In this document: in pieces, positions 32,756-45,022 of the stretch | How positions within the stretch are numbered: the first letter of the stretch is position 1 | Layout: each line of letters starts with the position of its first letter | DNA from: Spongilla lacustris | Lineage: Eukaryota > Porifera > Demospongiae > Spongillida > Spongillidae | NCBI GenBank assembly: GCA_949361645.1 | Contig: OX442423.1 | Coordinates: forward strand, 8,216,624-8,280,623 | Length of the DNA: 64,000 nt | Direction of reading: 5' to 3' | Notes under the pieces: generated by a model | Seen by the model: only the letters and a program-made list of their open reading frames with translations | Told to the model about the DNA's origin: nothing | Database searches by the model: none | Made by a program: the position numbers and the translations under genes

Positions 32756-35329
32756 TATCGGAGACAGAACTCTACAGATTGCATGGGCGCTGGGTCTCTA
32801 CCCTCAGCTTAACGTCGAATTCGACAGTACCACTATGAACTAACGCTTAGAACCGTTAGTTCTGGTCTGAGCATGCTACCACATGACACCGATTATTGCT
32901 CAGCTTATATTGCATAAGTTCAGAATTCGCCAACAACACAATACAATATATAAACTGCATGGTAAAAATACAGATACAGAATGAGAAACCAAGATTGACA
33001 AGTTTCTTTTCAATTGGGTCCAGTCGTACTGCACATCAAAGGTCGCATTGAAAGTTGAGAACTACATTGATAAATATAAAGACATGCAAACATTAACGCC
33101 TTACCAATCACAGTCCATTTTTTAAAGTCAACAGCCATCTGCTCTGAAGGGCCAATCCTGCACATTAAAGTTTAGCACATAACCACAAAACACTCAACAA
33201 TTGTGTATTCATATAACTCTTAAATGTAAAAACTTGCAATTGACAATGTAAGTTATCCAAAGGTTCTTAACAGGCATTACTTAGGCATATATGATACACA
33301 TTCACTAACAACACACCCACACACATGCACAAACAAGCATTCTCCAATACAGGCACACAATACAAAATAGCCTTCATATATCCATGCATGTGCATGCACA
33401 CACTGACCATCAAGAAATGCACTCGCATACATATACATGCAAGTACACCCATTCTCCCTCCTTTACAACTGTGTTTCTTTCATGATAGGTCGATCACTAC
33501 ATATAGGCGCGTTAACCTCATGTAGGCATTGCAAATCACAAACTATAACAAACGGTTCACGCTTGAAATAATATACCAAAGAAGGCTACTTGCAAGGTGG
33601 CGGCAGAAAACAATGCCAGAGTGCTGCTAGTGCCACGTACACTCTGGTTGGGGCACACCCTCATTTAGCTTGAGTTGTTCTGATTTACAAAAATAACTTT
33701 CTTCGCTTCCTGAGGCCAAACACACAAGAATTCCAACTTTTATGCTCTGTCATCAAAGATCGTGGGCAATTTTTACACGATCCTCCATCTCGATCGGGTA
33801 CCTACAGAGCCAATGGATGAATAATCTTCAAAGTGAGTGAAAAATGAAACCTAGTGTAGCATTTTTAGAGTTGAAATGTTTATACACCATTCATGCGAGG
33901 ACCAGAAGTCACAATGGAATGCCTACAAATAGGTTAAAACCCTGTTTTTCACCCATATTACAAATAAGGTTAAAACCCTGTTTTTCGCCCATATGTAGGC
34001 GTGCGGTCAATCTATCATTAACAAAATTTACATAAGGCCGAAAATATCATTGGCAATTTCGTCAGTAATCTAGTAAATTCAGCAATATTGCTCCATGTTT
34101 TTGTGCTGGGCCTAAGGATGAAATGGATGTCCCAGCCCTACCTATATATGGTATTCAGTCAGAATTAAAATTCATTATTTCTAACTTCCACGATCCTATT
34201 AAATTGTGCAACAATGTTTAGGTGCAATTTCAATTTATGAGAACTGACTGAGACCACAAACAAAAACATCTTGGTATAGCCATTTTGCATGCTCCTTCAA
34301 ATTAGATAGTGATGCTAAAAAGGTGGCTAATATACAGTGTAACTGTACTTGGTTACTGAGTTGGTTCTAGGGTGTTTGGTAATGCACCTGTCAAAACAAA
34401 ACACGTGTTTAGTTAAGGCCAACATACATGGGGGTGACTTTCTGCCAACTTGTTGCATGCAACTTCAATGAATATGGCTAAAAGTTCTGCAAACCATCAG
34501 TAAACTAAAGAATTCTTTATCCATATTCATTTAAGTTGTATGAGTCAGGAAGTTGCCCAATGTATGCTAGGCTTTAATGTAAATTATTGTGTGATAGGGT
34601 ACCTTTGCCATCAAAGCAACTACTGTGGGATGAGCTGGGATGTAGTTGCTGGTTACATTTTTACCCCAGATACAGTAGCGGCCAAAATAAAAGTCACATT
34701 TCGTTTTAGTGCGATGACGGTTGCACTATGCTGTCTTTTTATAAACACAATATTAAGATGATGATCTTTTTTGCGCTTTCATGTGTTAATTACTTCTCGC
34801 TAGTTGCACAACTCCGTTTAAACAGGTTTTACTTAAGCATGCAAAAACAATGACGCCGTGAAACTTTGAAGAAATTGAGTAAGGAACTGTTTAATGTAAC
34901 CAAAGTTTTTTCCACCCACAACTCGCGCACGGCTCTCCTGTGACTCAATCAAGTGCTCGCGCACCTTACTCGCTCGAGTGAGAAATATTTTCTTGGAATG
35001 AGTTTTTTTAAATTGCTTTGTTAAACTGTTTGAAAGTAACACACAGAAGCAAATTGATACGGCTTGGTCGCGCATGTACTGTACCTGTATACGCTTGTGA
35101 TGTACACAAACAGCTAGAGGACTCTACTAAAAATCCACCCAGTTTCTAGTAGTGCCCATAGCCAAGTTGAATAAAACATTATGCACACAAGTGTTCACCT
35201 TGAGCATCAGTACCACACATGGCGCTCGTGTTACAAACGCTGCCGTGCGAGCTACATTTAGATGGAGAAAGGGTGTGGCTATTGCAATACATTGTTAATT
35301 AACTTTGATTTGCATTACGTAATGTGTTT
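32756..35329. other. Non-coding, no gene seen
   Basis: A direct duplication of GGTTAAAACCCTGTTTTTC occurs at about 33931 and 33970. A small inverted repeat (AACTTCAATGAATATGG / CCATATTCATTTAAGTT, 34460-34537) looks like a tiny MITE, with a related one at 63255-63336. No exon with splice support. Confidence 0.5.
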
Positions 35330-35770
35330 GCTGTAAGGTGGTGGGTGTGGCGAAATAAAGGGCTAGTCCATTAACCCCATTCTGCTTATATAGATAGGCC
35401 ACATCTACATGTTGGACCCTTCTGGCAGTTAAGTCCATTAACCCCCCATTCTGCTTATATAGATAGGCCACACTTACATGTAGGACCCTTCTGGCGGCTA
35501 AGTCCCTTAACTCCATTCTGCCCACACCCAGGACCCTCTTGACAGTTTAAGTCAATTAACTCCATTCTGCCTATATAGATAGGCCACACCTACAAGTAGG
35601 ACCCTTCTGGTGGCTAAGTCCCTTAACTCCATTCTGCCTCGAAAGATAGGCCACACCCAAGTCTATTACCCCCATTCTGCATTTTGAGATTGGCCACACC
35701 CAGGGTCCTGCAAGTGTTTTAACCCTGTTCCGCCTCCATGTAGAAGCCACACCCAGGACCCTTTATAGTA
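35330..35770. repeat. Imperfect tandem repeat, unit about 60-70 bp
   Basis: About five to six diverged units share CATTCTGCTTATATAGATAG and GGCCACACCTACATGTAGGA followed by CCCTTCTGGC. Divergence rises towards the right end. Confidence 0.75.
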
Positions 35771-36144
35771 GACATGCAGTACATCACAATTATGGCATCT
35801 ATCTAATTGATCACAATGTATGATTACGGATAAAAATCTGAATCTGATTATAACAGTTAGAACTGTTTACAACAAGTTTTCATCGTACTAATATGTGCGA
35901 TCAATTGAAAGTACACATCAGCGTGCCAACTTTTGTAAAGCAGGCCATACATTTAGATTGGTTGTTGAGTGACTCTCGCAATATGCACTCGAACGAGGAA
36001 TCGTGTGTGCGCTTATTGTGCTCAAACACAACTATCATTCGACTTGCGTGCGAGTGTGAATTTGGGCAGGTGGCACTCTAGTTTAAACGGATATTTAGAA
36101 CTTGGTTTTCCCTGGTTTAAACTGATATAACACAGATGAAGGCC

Positions 36145-36512
36145 TAGCGATTGACAAGTTTGTGTTAATTTATACAACCAAGTCAAGAACTAGGATAAAC
36201 TTGTAGCCTACCCAGGATTGACAAGTTTGTGTTAATTTATACAACCAAGTCAAGAACTAAGATAAACTGGTAGCCTACCCAGGAGACAAGTTTGTGTTAA
36301 TTTATACAACCAAGTCAAGAACTACCCAGGATTGACAAGTTTGTGTTAATTTATACAACCAAGTCAAGAACTAAGATAAACTGGTAGCCTACCCAGGAGA
36401 CAAGTTTGTGTTAATTTATACAACCAAGTCAAGAACTACCCAGGATTGACAAGTTTGTGTTAATTTATACAACCAAGTCAAGAACTAAGATAAACTGGTA
36501 GCCTACCCCACA
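36145..36512. repeat. Tandem repeat with long and short units
   Basis: Six units of GACAAGTTTGTGTTAATTTA plus TACAACCAAGTCAAGAACTA alternate with spacers, some including AGATAAACTGGTAGCCTACC. The alternating pattern suggests unequal exchange of a compound unit. Confidence 0.85.
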
Positions 36513-36735
36513 GCCTCTGTAGTGGTGTAGCTACAGCAGCACAAGAAAGGCAGTTTACATGTACCTAGATCCATCAATGTTCTACATTGGGTCTTGTGGC
36601 AAAGGGGAAATCTAATCAGATTTTAGATTGACCAAGAAATTAAGTAATGAAATTCAAATACTTTATATAAACAGACTCCAGTGCTGTGTCTGATTGCATG
36701 TAGATAGCAAACCTACAAATTGAATGAATACACTT

Positions 36736-39700
36736 TTTATTACAGTGTGTAAGAGAAGGACAGAAAATGACCCTGAATTGCCTTTACTTGTACCAGAGTT
36801 CTAATAGCTTATTTTAGAGCCTCCAGGTGAAACATACAGCCTCATCATTCTCTACTACTGCTAATAAAGCATCAAGCGGAATAACCATGTACGTGTACTT
36901 CTTGCACCGTATCTGCTTCTCTCCGTTCCCTGAATAACATGTTGGAGCTCCTTTCGGAACAGTCTTCTGTACCTCTGCTTTGCTGACTTGATGCCTTTTA
37001 CTTTGTCTGCTCTGCAAACTACCCGGTCTACAAAAGAAACCCCATTGCTATAACTAGTCCGAAACAGGGGGGCGTTCTTCAATTACTATAACACTCGCAA
37101 CACGGTTACACAGAAAGTCTACTGTTTTGTTTTTATCCACACCACCTACAGATCTGAGCAGTTTTGTTAGCACAGTACAAATCTACATACAAAGTCATAG
37201 GTACTTGTAGAAAATATTACAAGTTGGACTGTTCAAAGCTTTGTGACTTAAGTCACAAGTTTTTTGTCTGCAATACCCGTTCAAGGATTGCAAGGAAAAC
37301 CATCTTGTAACTTATGCATAACGTATTTCAAAGCAGCTTAAATGGTATGTTATGAGAGCACATGACTCTATTACCATGATACGTATTTTAAAACTACCCT
37401 AGTTGATTAAAGGCTCTTGGTGTAGTACATGGTGTACTTTAAAACGTATGAAATGTATTGTGACTTAAGTCACAATGATGTGCATGTAGCATTTTGTGAC
37501 TTTGTCACAATTTTGTGACTTAAGTCACAATTTACCAATCTATGATTAAGCTATTCTCACAACTCAGACTGTAGGTGTATGATTAGGTAATGGGATTATA
37601 CATGTAATATGGTTGAACTTTCACCAGGCATATTATGCCAGGAAAAATTTACACAGACAAGCAGCTACATGTACATGTAGTGTTCCCAACAAGCTACCAT
37701 GGCACACTTCATTGGCACAGCAACATAGCACTACTTCACAGGTACAGCACCATAGCACTACTTCACAGGTACAGCACTTCACAGGTACAGCACTTCACAG
37801 GTACAGCACAATAGCACAAGGACAGCATGGTTTTAATGGTGAGGGTGCAAATAAATGAGTTCCTAGAGCTGTGTTGAGAATTTTTAAAAGTCATACATGT
37901 ACATGTACAAGCTTTGAAAGCCTTGCATATGATAGCAGTGAAATTATTGCTAACCTATCAGATTACGGCAGGAAAAGTTTACACAAATAAGCAGCAAGCT
38001 ACCTGGCACACTTCATTGGCACCTCACCACAGCACTACAGTAACTTCACAAGCACTGCAACATAGCACTACTCCACAGGCACAGCACCATAGCACTACTC
38101 CACAGACACAGCACCATAACACTACTCCAAGGCACAGCACCATAGCGCTACTCCACAGGCACAGCACCATAGCACTACTCCACAGGCACAGCACCATAGC
38201 ACTACTCCACAGGCACAGCACCATAGCACTACTCCACTGGCACAGCACTATTAGCACTACTAAACAAGCACTGCACCATAGCACTACTTCACAAGGACAG
38301 CACCATAGCACCACTCAACAGGCACAGCACCATTAGCACTACCAAACAAGCACTGCACCATAGCACTACTTCACAAGGACAGCACCACTGCCCTAACTTC
38401 ACAGGCACAGCATGGTTTTAATGGTGAGGGTGCAAATAAATGAGTTCCTAATACATGTTGTACAAGAGCAGTTGTTTAGAATTTTTTTAAGTCATACATG
38501 CACAAGCTTTGGAAGCCTTGCATATAATAGCAGTGAATATTATTGCTAACCTATCAGATTATGGAGGAAAACTTTACACAGACAAGCAGCTGTTCCCAAC
38601 AAGCCACCATGGCACACATCATTGGTACAGCACCATAGCACTACTTCACAGGCACAGCACCATAGCACTACTCCACAGGCACAGCACCATAGGACTATTC
38701 CACAAGCACAGCACCATAGCACTACTTCACAGGCACAGCACCTAGCACTACTTCACAGGCACAGCACCATAGCACTACTTCACAGGCACAGCACCTAGCA
38801 CTACTTCACAGGCACAGCACCATAGCACTACTTCACAGGCACAGCACCATAGCACTACACAGGCACAGCACCATAGGACTATTTCACAAGCACAGCACCA
38901 TAGCACTACTTCACAGGCACAGCACCATAGCACTACTTCACAGGCACAGCACCATAGCACTACTTCACAAGCACTGCACCATAGCACTACTTCACAAGCA
39001 CAGCACCACAGCAATACTTCACAGGCACAGCACCATAGCACTACTTCTCCATAGCACTACTTCACAAGGACAGCACCATTGCCCTAACTTCACAAGCACA
39101 GCACTGTTGTAATGGGTTAGGGTGCAAATAAATGAGTTTCTAATACATGTAGTACAAGGGCAGTGTTGAGAATTTTGTTAAAGTCATACATGCACAAGCT
39201 TTGGAAGCCTTGCATATGATAGCAGTGAATATTATTGCTAACCTATCAGATTATGGCAGGAAAACTTTACACAGACAAGCCAGCTGTTCCCAACAAGCCA
39301 CCATGGCACACATCATTGGTACAGCACCATAGCACTACTTCACAGGCATAGCACCATTGCACAACTTCACAAGCACAGCACCATAGCACTACTTCTCCAT
39401 AGCACAACGTCACAAGCACAGCACTGTTGTAATGGGTGAGGGTGCAAATAAATGAGCTTGTATAGACAAGAACATGAGAATTTTAATAACCTTTACTATG
39501 TGCAGATGCTTTGGAAGCCTTGGATATGGTGGCAGTGAATAATATTATAGCTACAGATTATGGCAGGTTTGGGGCCACAAGCAGCTGAATGTTCACATTC
39601 AAATACATGTACACCAACATGTTCCCCAGCTTTGTATGCTACTCATAAAAAGCACTCTATTAGCACAGCAGCATAGCACTACTCCACAGGCACAGCACCA

Positions 39701-40790
39701 TAGCACTACTTCACAGGCACAGCACCATAGCACTACTCCACAGGCACAGCACCATAGCACTACTTCACATGCACAGCACCATAGCACTACTTCACAGGCA
39801 CAGCACCATAGCAATACTTCACAGGCACAGCACCATAGCACTACTTCACAAGTACTGCACCATATCACAGTAGGTGTAACGCAAGACTGATACTCTAGTG
39901 GTTATTAGATAGTAATCAGATCCTCCCACCAGACATAGGAGGGGATTACCATTGCCTTATCAAAACATCCTTATCTGTTCTGTGGGTAAATGGCCAAAGT
40001 ACACTTGTAGGACCAGGGGGATTGTCAATGGTTATGCTAGTACTAGGAAAAGGATTCAATATTTATAAATATGACTTTCAATTTCATCAGACACAGCTCT
40101 CTACTTTAATAATAAAAGGGGGTCCAAATGGTTAGCTGTTAGTGAAGCTCAGATATCAAATTTAATGAAGGCTAGACTCCTTTTCCTATTACCTCTCTAG
40201 TTAGTGCATATGCTATTGAAATGTCAGGGTAATTTTATATGTAACATGAAAAATTTAGAGTTTGTCAGTACAGGTTAAAAAGTTAACAAGAGCCCTACAT
40301 CTAAATGTAACTTTCATAATCAAGCGTACATGTGTTTGTGTGTGTGTGTGTGTGGCTCAAACAATAGATGTGCGACTGTAATGTACCTCCTTTTCCTATG
40401 ATCAGTAAAAGAGCACTCACAAAATGGTTTTTGATCCAGCTGCCTCTTCTTGATTGAATGTCCTTCCACCATTGCTTGAGAAAGGGGGCTGGGTAACACA
40501 TACATGTATGAGATTGAGAGAGATATGGGTGAGAAGATAAGTAGAAGTCCATCTGCTATGTTTACAAAGCTTATACGTATGCCTTATCTATGCTTTCTCT
40601 AGTCTTTACCTTCGAATGCTCCACCTGTCGCAGGTTAGAGCGAGCGCCAGAACAAAATTGCTTTCTAGTATAAGCTACGACCTGCACCAACGTTCCACTC
40701 AAAATGCACCCAGACTGTCCGGTGGTTGTTTGAATGCCATAACTTGCACCGGTCAGGAGCACGCTACACTCTCTCGATGCTGACAATATT
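36736..40790 (-). CDS. Candidate small spliced gene (two coding exons, possible 5' non-coding exon)
   Basis: Minus strand: a possible leader exon about 40790-40610 ends at a consensus donor (GAAG/gtaaag) in a CpG-containing stretch. A start exon 40474-40421 has ATG at 40472 (MVEGHSIKKRQLDQKPF plus one base), acceptor CTTTCTCAAG and donor TTTT/gtgagt. A last exon from 37027 (acceptor TTTCTTTTGTAG) joins in phase 1 and continues YRVVCRADKVKGIKSAKQRY... to a stop at 36861, giving about 72 aa, Lys/Arg-rich. AATAAA on the minus strand at 36736-36741 follows. A second open frame of the last exon (to 36814) looks equally codon-like, so the frame or missing middle exons are uncertain. The 3.4-kb intron would contain the higher-order repeat. 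Family not recognised. Confidence 0.3.
37610..39885. repeat. Higher-order minisatellite, five blocks with a 27-bp core
   Basis: The core unit is ACAGCACCATAGCACTACTT plus CACAGGC. Blocks of core units are separated by a repeated spacer (CATACATGCACAAGCTTTGG ... TATCAGATTATGGCAGGAAA) at about 37600, 37890, 38490, 39185 and 39500, so the whole cassette is itself tandemly repeated. Gln-His-Ser-Thr open frames are artefacts of the 27-bp period. Confidence 0.9.
40320..40355. repeat. (GT)n microsatellite
   Basis: Short GT run (TTTGTGTGTGTGTGTGTGTG). Minor. Confidence 0.85.
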
Positions 40791-41301
40791 AACGTTGGTT
40801 ATGGTCCCCGCCTGAAATAATTCACCACGTGTCTGGAACAAAGTCCGGATCCGGATTTCCAGTGTTTTCATTATATGCAAACATGCAGTTTATCAACGAT
40901 TATTTCCGCGAGTGATTGGAGCACAACAGGTCTTGTCCAGGATACCAAAGAAGTTTGCATTTACAATTGTGGAACTTGATTCAACACGTTTGTGTTTTAT
41001 TTTGCTTTTAGTGAACACAATCAAAACATGATTCTTTTTAAAAACCTTTGATGCATCCACGCAATATTTGTCAAAAAAAAAAAAGCGGTTCTTAACCAGG
41101 TAATAATAATAATATTATATTTATCTGCTAAATTGGAGCAGAGATAATATTATCTCTGATTGGAGGATCAGCAATTTACCAAGCTATTTGCTAACGCTTC
41201 ACTGCCAGATAGGGCTCACTTGCTTTAAATTTCCTTGCCTCACTAGTGCATCAGCTTGGCTATCTGTTACACCTTCCCCAAGGCTCAATCTTCACCTCTC
41301 A

Positions 41302-41702
41302 CAGGGAAAAGTTATAAACGTCCAGCCTGGATATTTAGGCTAGTTTTTAACAAAAACCCATCCTGGAATGAAGCAAATAGCTTTAAAACCATCCTGGGAT
41401 TGAGCGTCCAGGGTGGGAATAGTGTTAAAACCATCCTGGGATTGAGCGTCCAGGGTGGGAATAGTGTAAAAACCATCCTGGGATTGAGCGTCCAGGGTGG
41501 GAATAGATATGGTTCTACCCTGGTTCTGTCGAACAAAGAGGTTTATAATCATATTCATATTCAACATGGGTAGAACAACATTGATTTTACACAATTCCCA
41601 TCCTGGACATTCAATCCCAGGATGGTTTTTACGCTATTAGGATGGGTTTTTGTTAAAAACCAGCCTAAAAAATCCAGGCTGGACGTTTATAACTTTTTCC
41701 TG
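41302..41702. mobile_element. MITE with long TIRs and three internal 35-bp repeats
   Basis: The left end CAGGGAAAAGTTATAAACGT and the right inverse ACGTTTATAACTTTTTCCTG extend about 60 bp (including CCAGCCTGGA and AACAAAAACCCATCCTGG). Inside are three tandem units of ACCATCCTGGGATTGAGCGT plus CCAGGGTGGGAATAG and one inverse copy. It interrupts a retroelement remnant whose reading resumes on the other side. Confidence 0.7.
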
Positions 41703-41881
41703 CATGTGTCTGAGTTTCAAGCTGCCACTAATTCGTGGTTAGGCCTTCCTGTGAGTCAAGGTCAGCTTTGTCCCCAATGCATGTCCCTCACTTTGGTCAC
41801 CATGCTCTGTCATGTAAAAATGGCTCTGATGTGGTTTCCCGCCACAACAGAATCCGAGACACCCTTTTCGAGTTCTGTCAA

Positions 41882-41945
41882 CTTCCAGCTTCAAGCTGTG
41901 CACCCAAGCATGCGCATGCTTGGGTGCACAGCTTGAAGCTGGAAG
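41882..41945. repeat. Perfect 64-bp palindrome
   Basis: Two 32-nt arms with no spacer, centred between 41913 and 41914 (GCATGC/GCATGC). The left arm starts CTTCCAGCTTCAAGCTGTGC. It lies inside the retroelement remnant, where only one orientation would be coding. Confidence 0.95.
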
Positions 41946-42330
41946 CAGTCTGGGTCATGAAGCTCAACAAACACATCCTGCTGATGTCCTCATCCCTAAC
42001 TGGGAGTTGGGCAAGCCTGCTGCATTTGATTTTTGTGTCACATCCCCGCTTAATTCCGAAACCCTCCAAGTAGCGTGTGTGATATCGAGCTCAGCAGCAA
42101 TGCAGGCAGAACAGAGGAAGCACCATAGTAACGATGCAAAATGTGGAGAGTTAGGTTAGGTTTGAATCCCTCTGGTGGTAGAGTCCTTTGGAAGTTGGGG
42201 ACCAGAAGCTCAACGTAGTCTCTCTAGACTTGCCAGAAGACTAGCCAGTAGACTGGGGCAGCCTAAGTCCATCCAAACAACCAGATCTATGGCAGATTGA
42301 ACTTGACCCTGATAAGAGCCAACTCCAGGG

Positions 42331-42930
42331 CCATTCTATCTAGAGTATGTGTTTGATCTTGTGAAGTGTGGTGTTTAAGTTGTACATGTTACTTGTGTGT
42401 AATACGTAGTAATAATAAAAGAATTAGATTATCGTTAATTAAATTTTTATATTTTGCGCGCATGCAATATCATTTACAGGATAACATGAATATCATAATT
42501 ATATATATGTAACTACCTAATCTAAACAGTGTACATGTCCGAGGCAAAGCATCTAGACAGCATTGCAGTGGCATTTGCTTTAACTAGATTGAGATTTAGC
42601 CTGCCATACAGGCTATTGAGGACAGCTACCTTTGCTTATCTTTAATAGTAATAAAGAAATTGTACAATGTAAATAGAATATGTATCAATATAATGGTTAC
42701 CATGTGAGTTGCAAATTTGTTTTATTTTTTATTCATTTTTAGTTTGTATTACATTTATTACAAGATACAGGAGAATACACGAATGGAAAACATTATTAAT
42801 ATGCTACCACCTACAGTAATATTATTATTATTATTATTATTACAAACTACACCTATAGTAATTCTACACTAGTCATGAGGGCAGGAGCTCCCTTGCCAAG
42901 ATGGCTCTGGCAATGGATTTGACCAAAGTC
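42331..42930. other. Non-coding, AT-rich, (ATT)n tract
   Basis: An ATT trinucleotide run occurs at about 42820-42842. No gene seen. Confidence 0.6.
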
Positions 42931-42934
42931 ATGT

Positions 42935-43939
42935 TCAGCCTGCTGTAAATATCCGCCAAGACACAAGGTTTGGGAGAGGACAAGATGACTGAAAGGTGGG
43001 ATGCCAACCTAGAAAAGTTAGATGAGCCTCCTTACCCCAATTGCAGAAGGTCTCGACAGCCAGTGGAATGCATGTCCACCCCAACTCCTGACATTTGGGA
43101 CCATTAGTTAGTATCTTCCGGGCCTCTGCAGCCGCAGATGCTGCACCAAACATTCGACTAGAGTCCATCAATATGGCTGGGCAGAGTGGCGATGCTACCG
43201 TGACATCAAATGCTGCAGGCTTACCCCTGTCCCACCCAGCTATGAGCACATCTGCAGGTCTGGAGTGGCTGTGATCTCTGGTAAGACCATGACCCTTCTC
43301 TATGCTCACACTCAAATGAGCTCGTCGACAGAAGTCCGCAACAACATCACGCAAGTGATTGTGCCTCACCACCATATCTCCCCCATGCCTGCAGGTTACA
43401 GCGTGGTGACCCAAGGGATCAAGGGCAACATCTGTGCAAAGGGGGCACACAGTCCCACCAACACCTACACCTAGCCACCACCTCACTGCAGTCTGGAATT
43501 CATTGCACTCCATGTGTAGGCCTAAGCCCATGGAGGGGACCACTGATAGCCATGAAGCTGCATGAGGGGCTGAAGCGGACGGAAGTCGGGCTTTGTTTGC
43601 TGGGGAAGATGCCTCCAACAAAGATTTGACCTGATTTTCATAAATTCTGCTGGACAGCTCTCTCTGAGGAGTGGGAGAAGCAAGAGCAGACTCAGCTGTA
43701 ATTGTGTGGTGTAAGGAAACCTTGGAGTTATAAGCTACGACTGCCCGCTGAAGATGGCGATTGTTGGAAAGGCCCAGGCCTGATGACGAAAGTGAGGCAA
43801 TGAAGGCAGCAGCTGCATGGCAAGAAAAAGAACGAAGGCCTAAGCCCACAAACCTCAAACCAAGCTGAGCCTGTTTCCAGGCACTGTCTGATACTTCAAT
43901 GGCTGAGCAGAGCACAAAACACTGCCTCACATCACAAGG
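42935..43939 (-). pseudogene. Retroelement C-terminal domain, open frame preserved
   Basis: An uninterrupted minus-strand frame of about 335 codons covers CDVRQCFVLCSAIEVSDSAW, the ASWLSVVPSMGLGLHMECNE block, the CPLC...LGHHAVTCRHGGD zinc-knuckle-like motif, VVRHNHLRDVVADFCRRA, then RPADVLIAGWDRGKPAAFDV and the terminal PLAVETFCNWGKEA block. The first residues of the longer frame (to 43990) come from the adjacent MITE. The motif order matches the restriction-like endonuclease tails of R2-type LINEs (inference). A 728-bp MITE separates it from its RT-proximal part at 44673-45022; the element is truncated beyond that, without a visible YADD catalytic box. Confidence 0.65.
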
Positions 43940-44667
43940 CAGGGGCAGATCCAAGGTTTTGGGAACGGGGGGTCCAATAAATATATTCACAACTGGGGGA
44001 GTGGGCGTGCCCCTCCCGTGACAGCAAGGGGGTCTGGGGGAGCGCTGCTAGCTCCCCCAGTGGCTTTTGCGTTTATTTAGCATGAAATTCACAGTGATTT
44101 CCAATACAAACATCATGCGGATTATTAAAGCCTGCGCTTGCACGGGAAAACTCTTCGACATTTTTCACAATGCTATGGTTCCTACTGCTACTTCGTGACG
44201 CAAAGCTTATGTGAATTTGTGACCGAAACGTGCACGTGGCCATGCACCAGATTCATGATAGTATTAGTACTTTTAGTTTGTTTAGCGCTATAGCTACGGT
44301 AATAACCTGTTTTCTGAGGAAAAGAATTTGAGATCCATCCCATTCACATCTTTTGATTGTTTACCTCAATTCCTGCTCACACGCACCATTCGATCGCGAT
44401 CGCGCGATTAAATACCAATTAACCACACATGCCATGACTGACATGCAAAATTAAATTTCGTTAATAGGAGGATTTAGCTAGATCGATCTAGATCCCGCTT
44501 GGCTAGAACGATGTGCAAGCCTGCAAATCCAAGGATGGTAACATGCAGAACGTTGCATAGATTACAGTATGTATTACGTCATTCTTATGCATTACGTCAT
44601 TCTTCATATAGGAAAGGGGGGGTCCGGACCCCCTGGACCCCCCCCCCCCCCCCTAAATCCGCCCCTG
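43940..44667. mobile_element. MITE inserted in a retroelement; 5-bp duplication CAAGG
   Basis: The left end CAGGGGCAGATCCAAGG and right end AAATCCGCCCCTG are flanked by CAAGG (43935-43939, 44668-44672). Same family and duplication length as 31085-31847. It has GGGGGTCCGGACCCCC near the right end and a C-run at about 44639-44653. No coding sequence. Confidence 0.75.
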
Positions 44668-45022
44668 CAAGGGCATCCGAAGCCACACTAGGAGGAGTGA
44701 CCCTAGTCAGATGAACCATCTTGCAAAAACCTCCACACATGCGCAGCAACGTGAAGGCCACCTGGAGATCAACTCCCGCCACATCTACCAGACTTGAGAG
44801 CAATTTCTTGGATTCAGCACACTTGTTAGCGATAAATCTGGAACAGTGTAAGTAGTCGCCAACAGGGGCACCAAGAATGTCTTGGTTTGGTAGAAGCGAG
44901 CACTTCACAGCTGGTGGGAAAGAGGCGTTGCCTTTACTGCTGAAGAGCTCGCATTTGGCAAAATTGATATGCAGGCCCAGAGAAGGTCCCATCTGTTCGA
45001 TGATGTGCACGGCCTGCAACAC
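44668..45022 (-). pseudogene. Reverse-transcriptase-proximal fragment of the same retroelement
   Basis: The minus-strand frame reads MLQAVHIIEQMGPSLGLHIN and FAKCELFSSKG, the block that follows the catalytic box in LINE reverse transcriptases, then FTLLRMCGGFCKMVHLTRVT. It runs to the MITE boundary. The N-terminal side is truncated at about 45025. It belongs with 42935-43939. Confidence 0.65.

Larger units (their letters stand above)
41195..42330 (+). pseudogene. Decayed retroelement C-terminus, broken by a MITE and a palindrome
   Basis: Plus-strand pieces in order: SAWLSVTPSPRLNLHLS (about 41250), then after the MITE EFQAATNSWLGLPVSQGQLC, PQC...GHHALSCKNGSDVVSRHN and IRDTLFEFCQLP. After a 64-bp palindrome come PADVLIPNWELGKPAAFDF and ECGELG-type residues, then WGPEAQRSLSRLARRLAS. 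The same blocks in the same order are intact on the minus strand at 42935-43950. A zinc-knuckle-like CPxC...GHHxxxC, RHN and PAD...D motifs resemble the restriction-like endonuclease tail of R2-type LINEs; that assignment is inferred. Confidence 0.6.

Noticed and set aside
34540..34761. 73-codon open frame with hydrophobic end as a secreted or membrane protein
   Set aside because: Overlaps a small inverted repeat and lacks flanking exons or signals.
37613..39890. Gln/His/Ser/Thr-rich proteins (QHHSTTSQA)
   Set aside because: 27-bp repeat artefact with frame breaks between blocks and no splice support.
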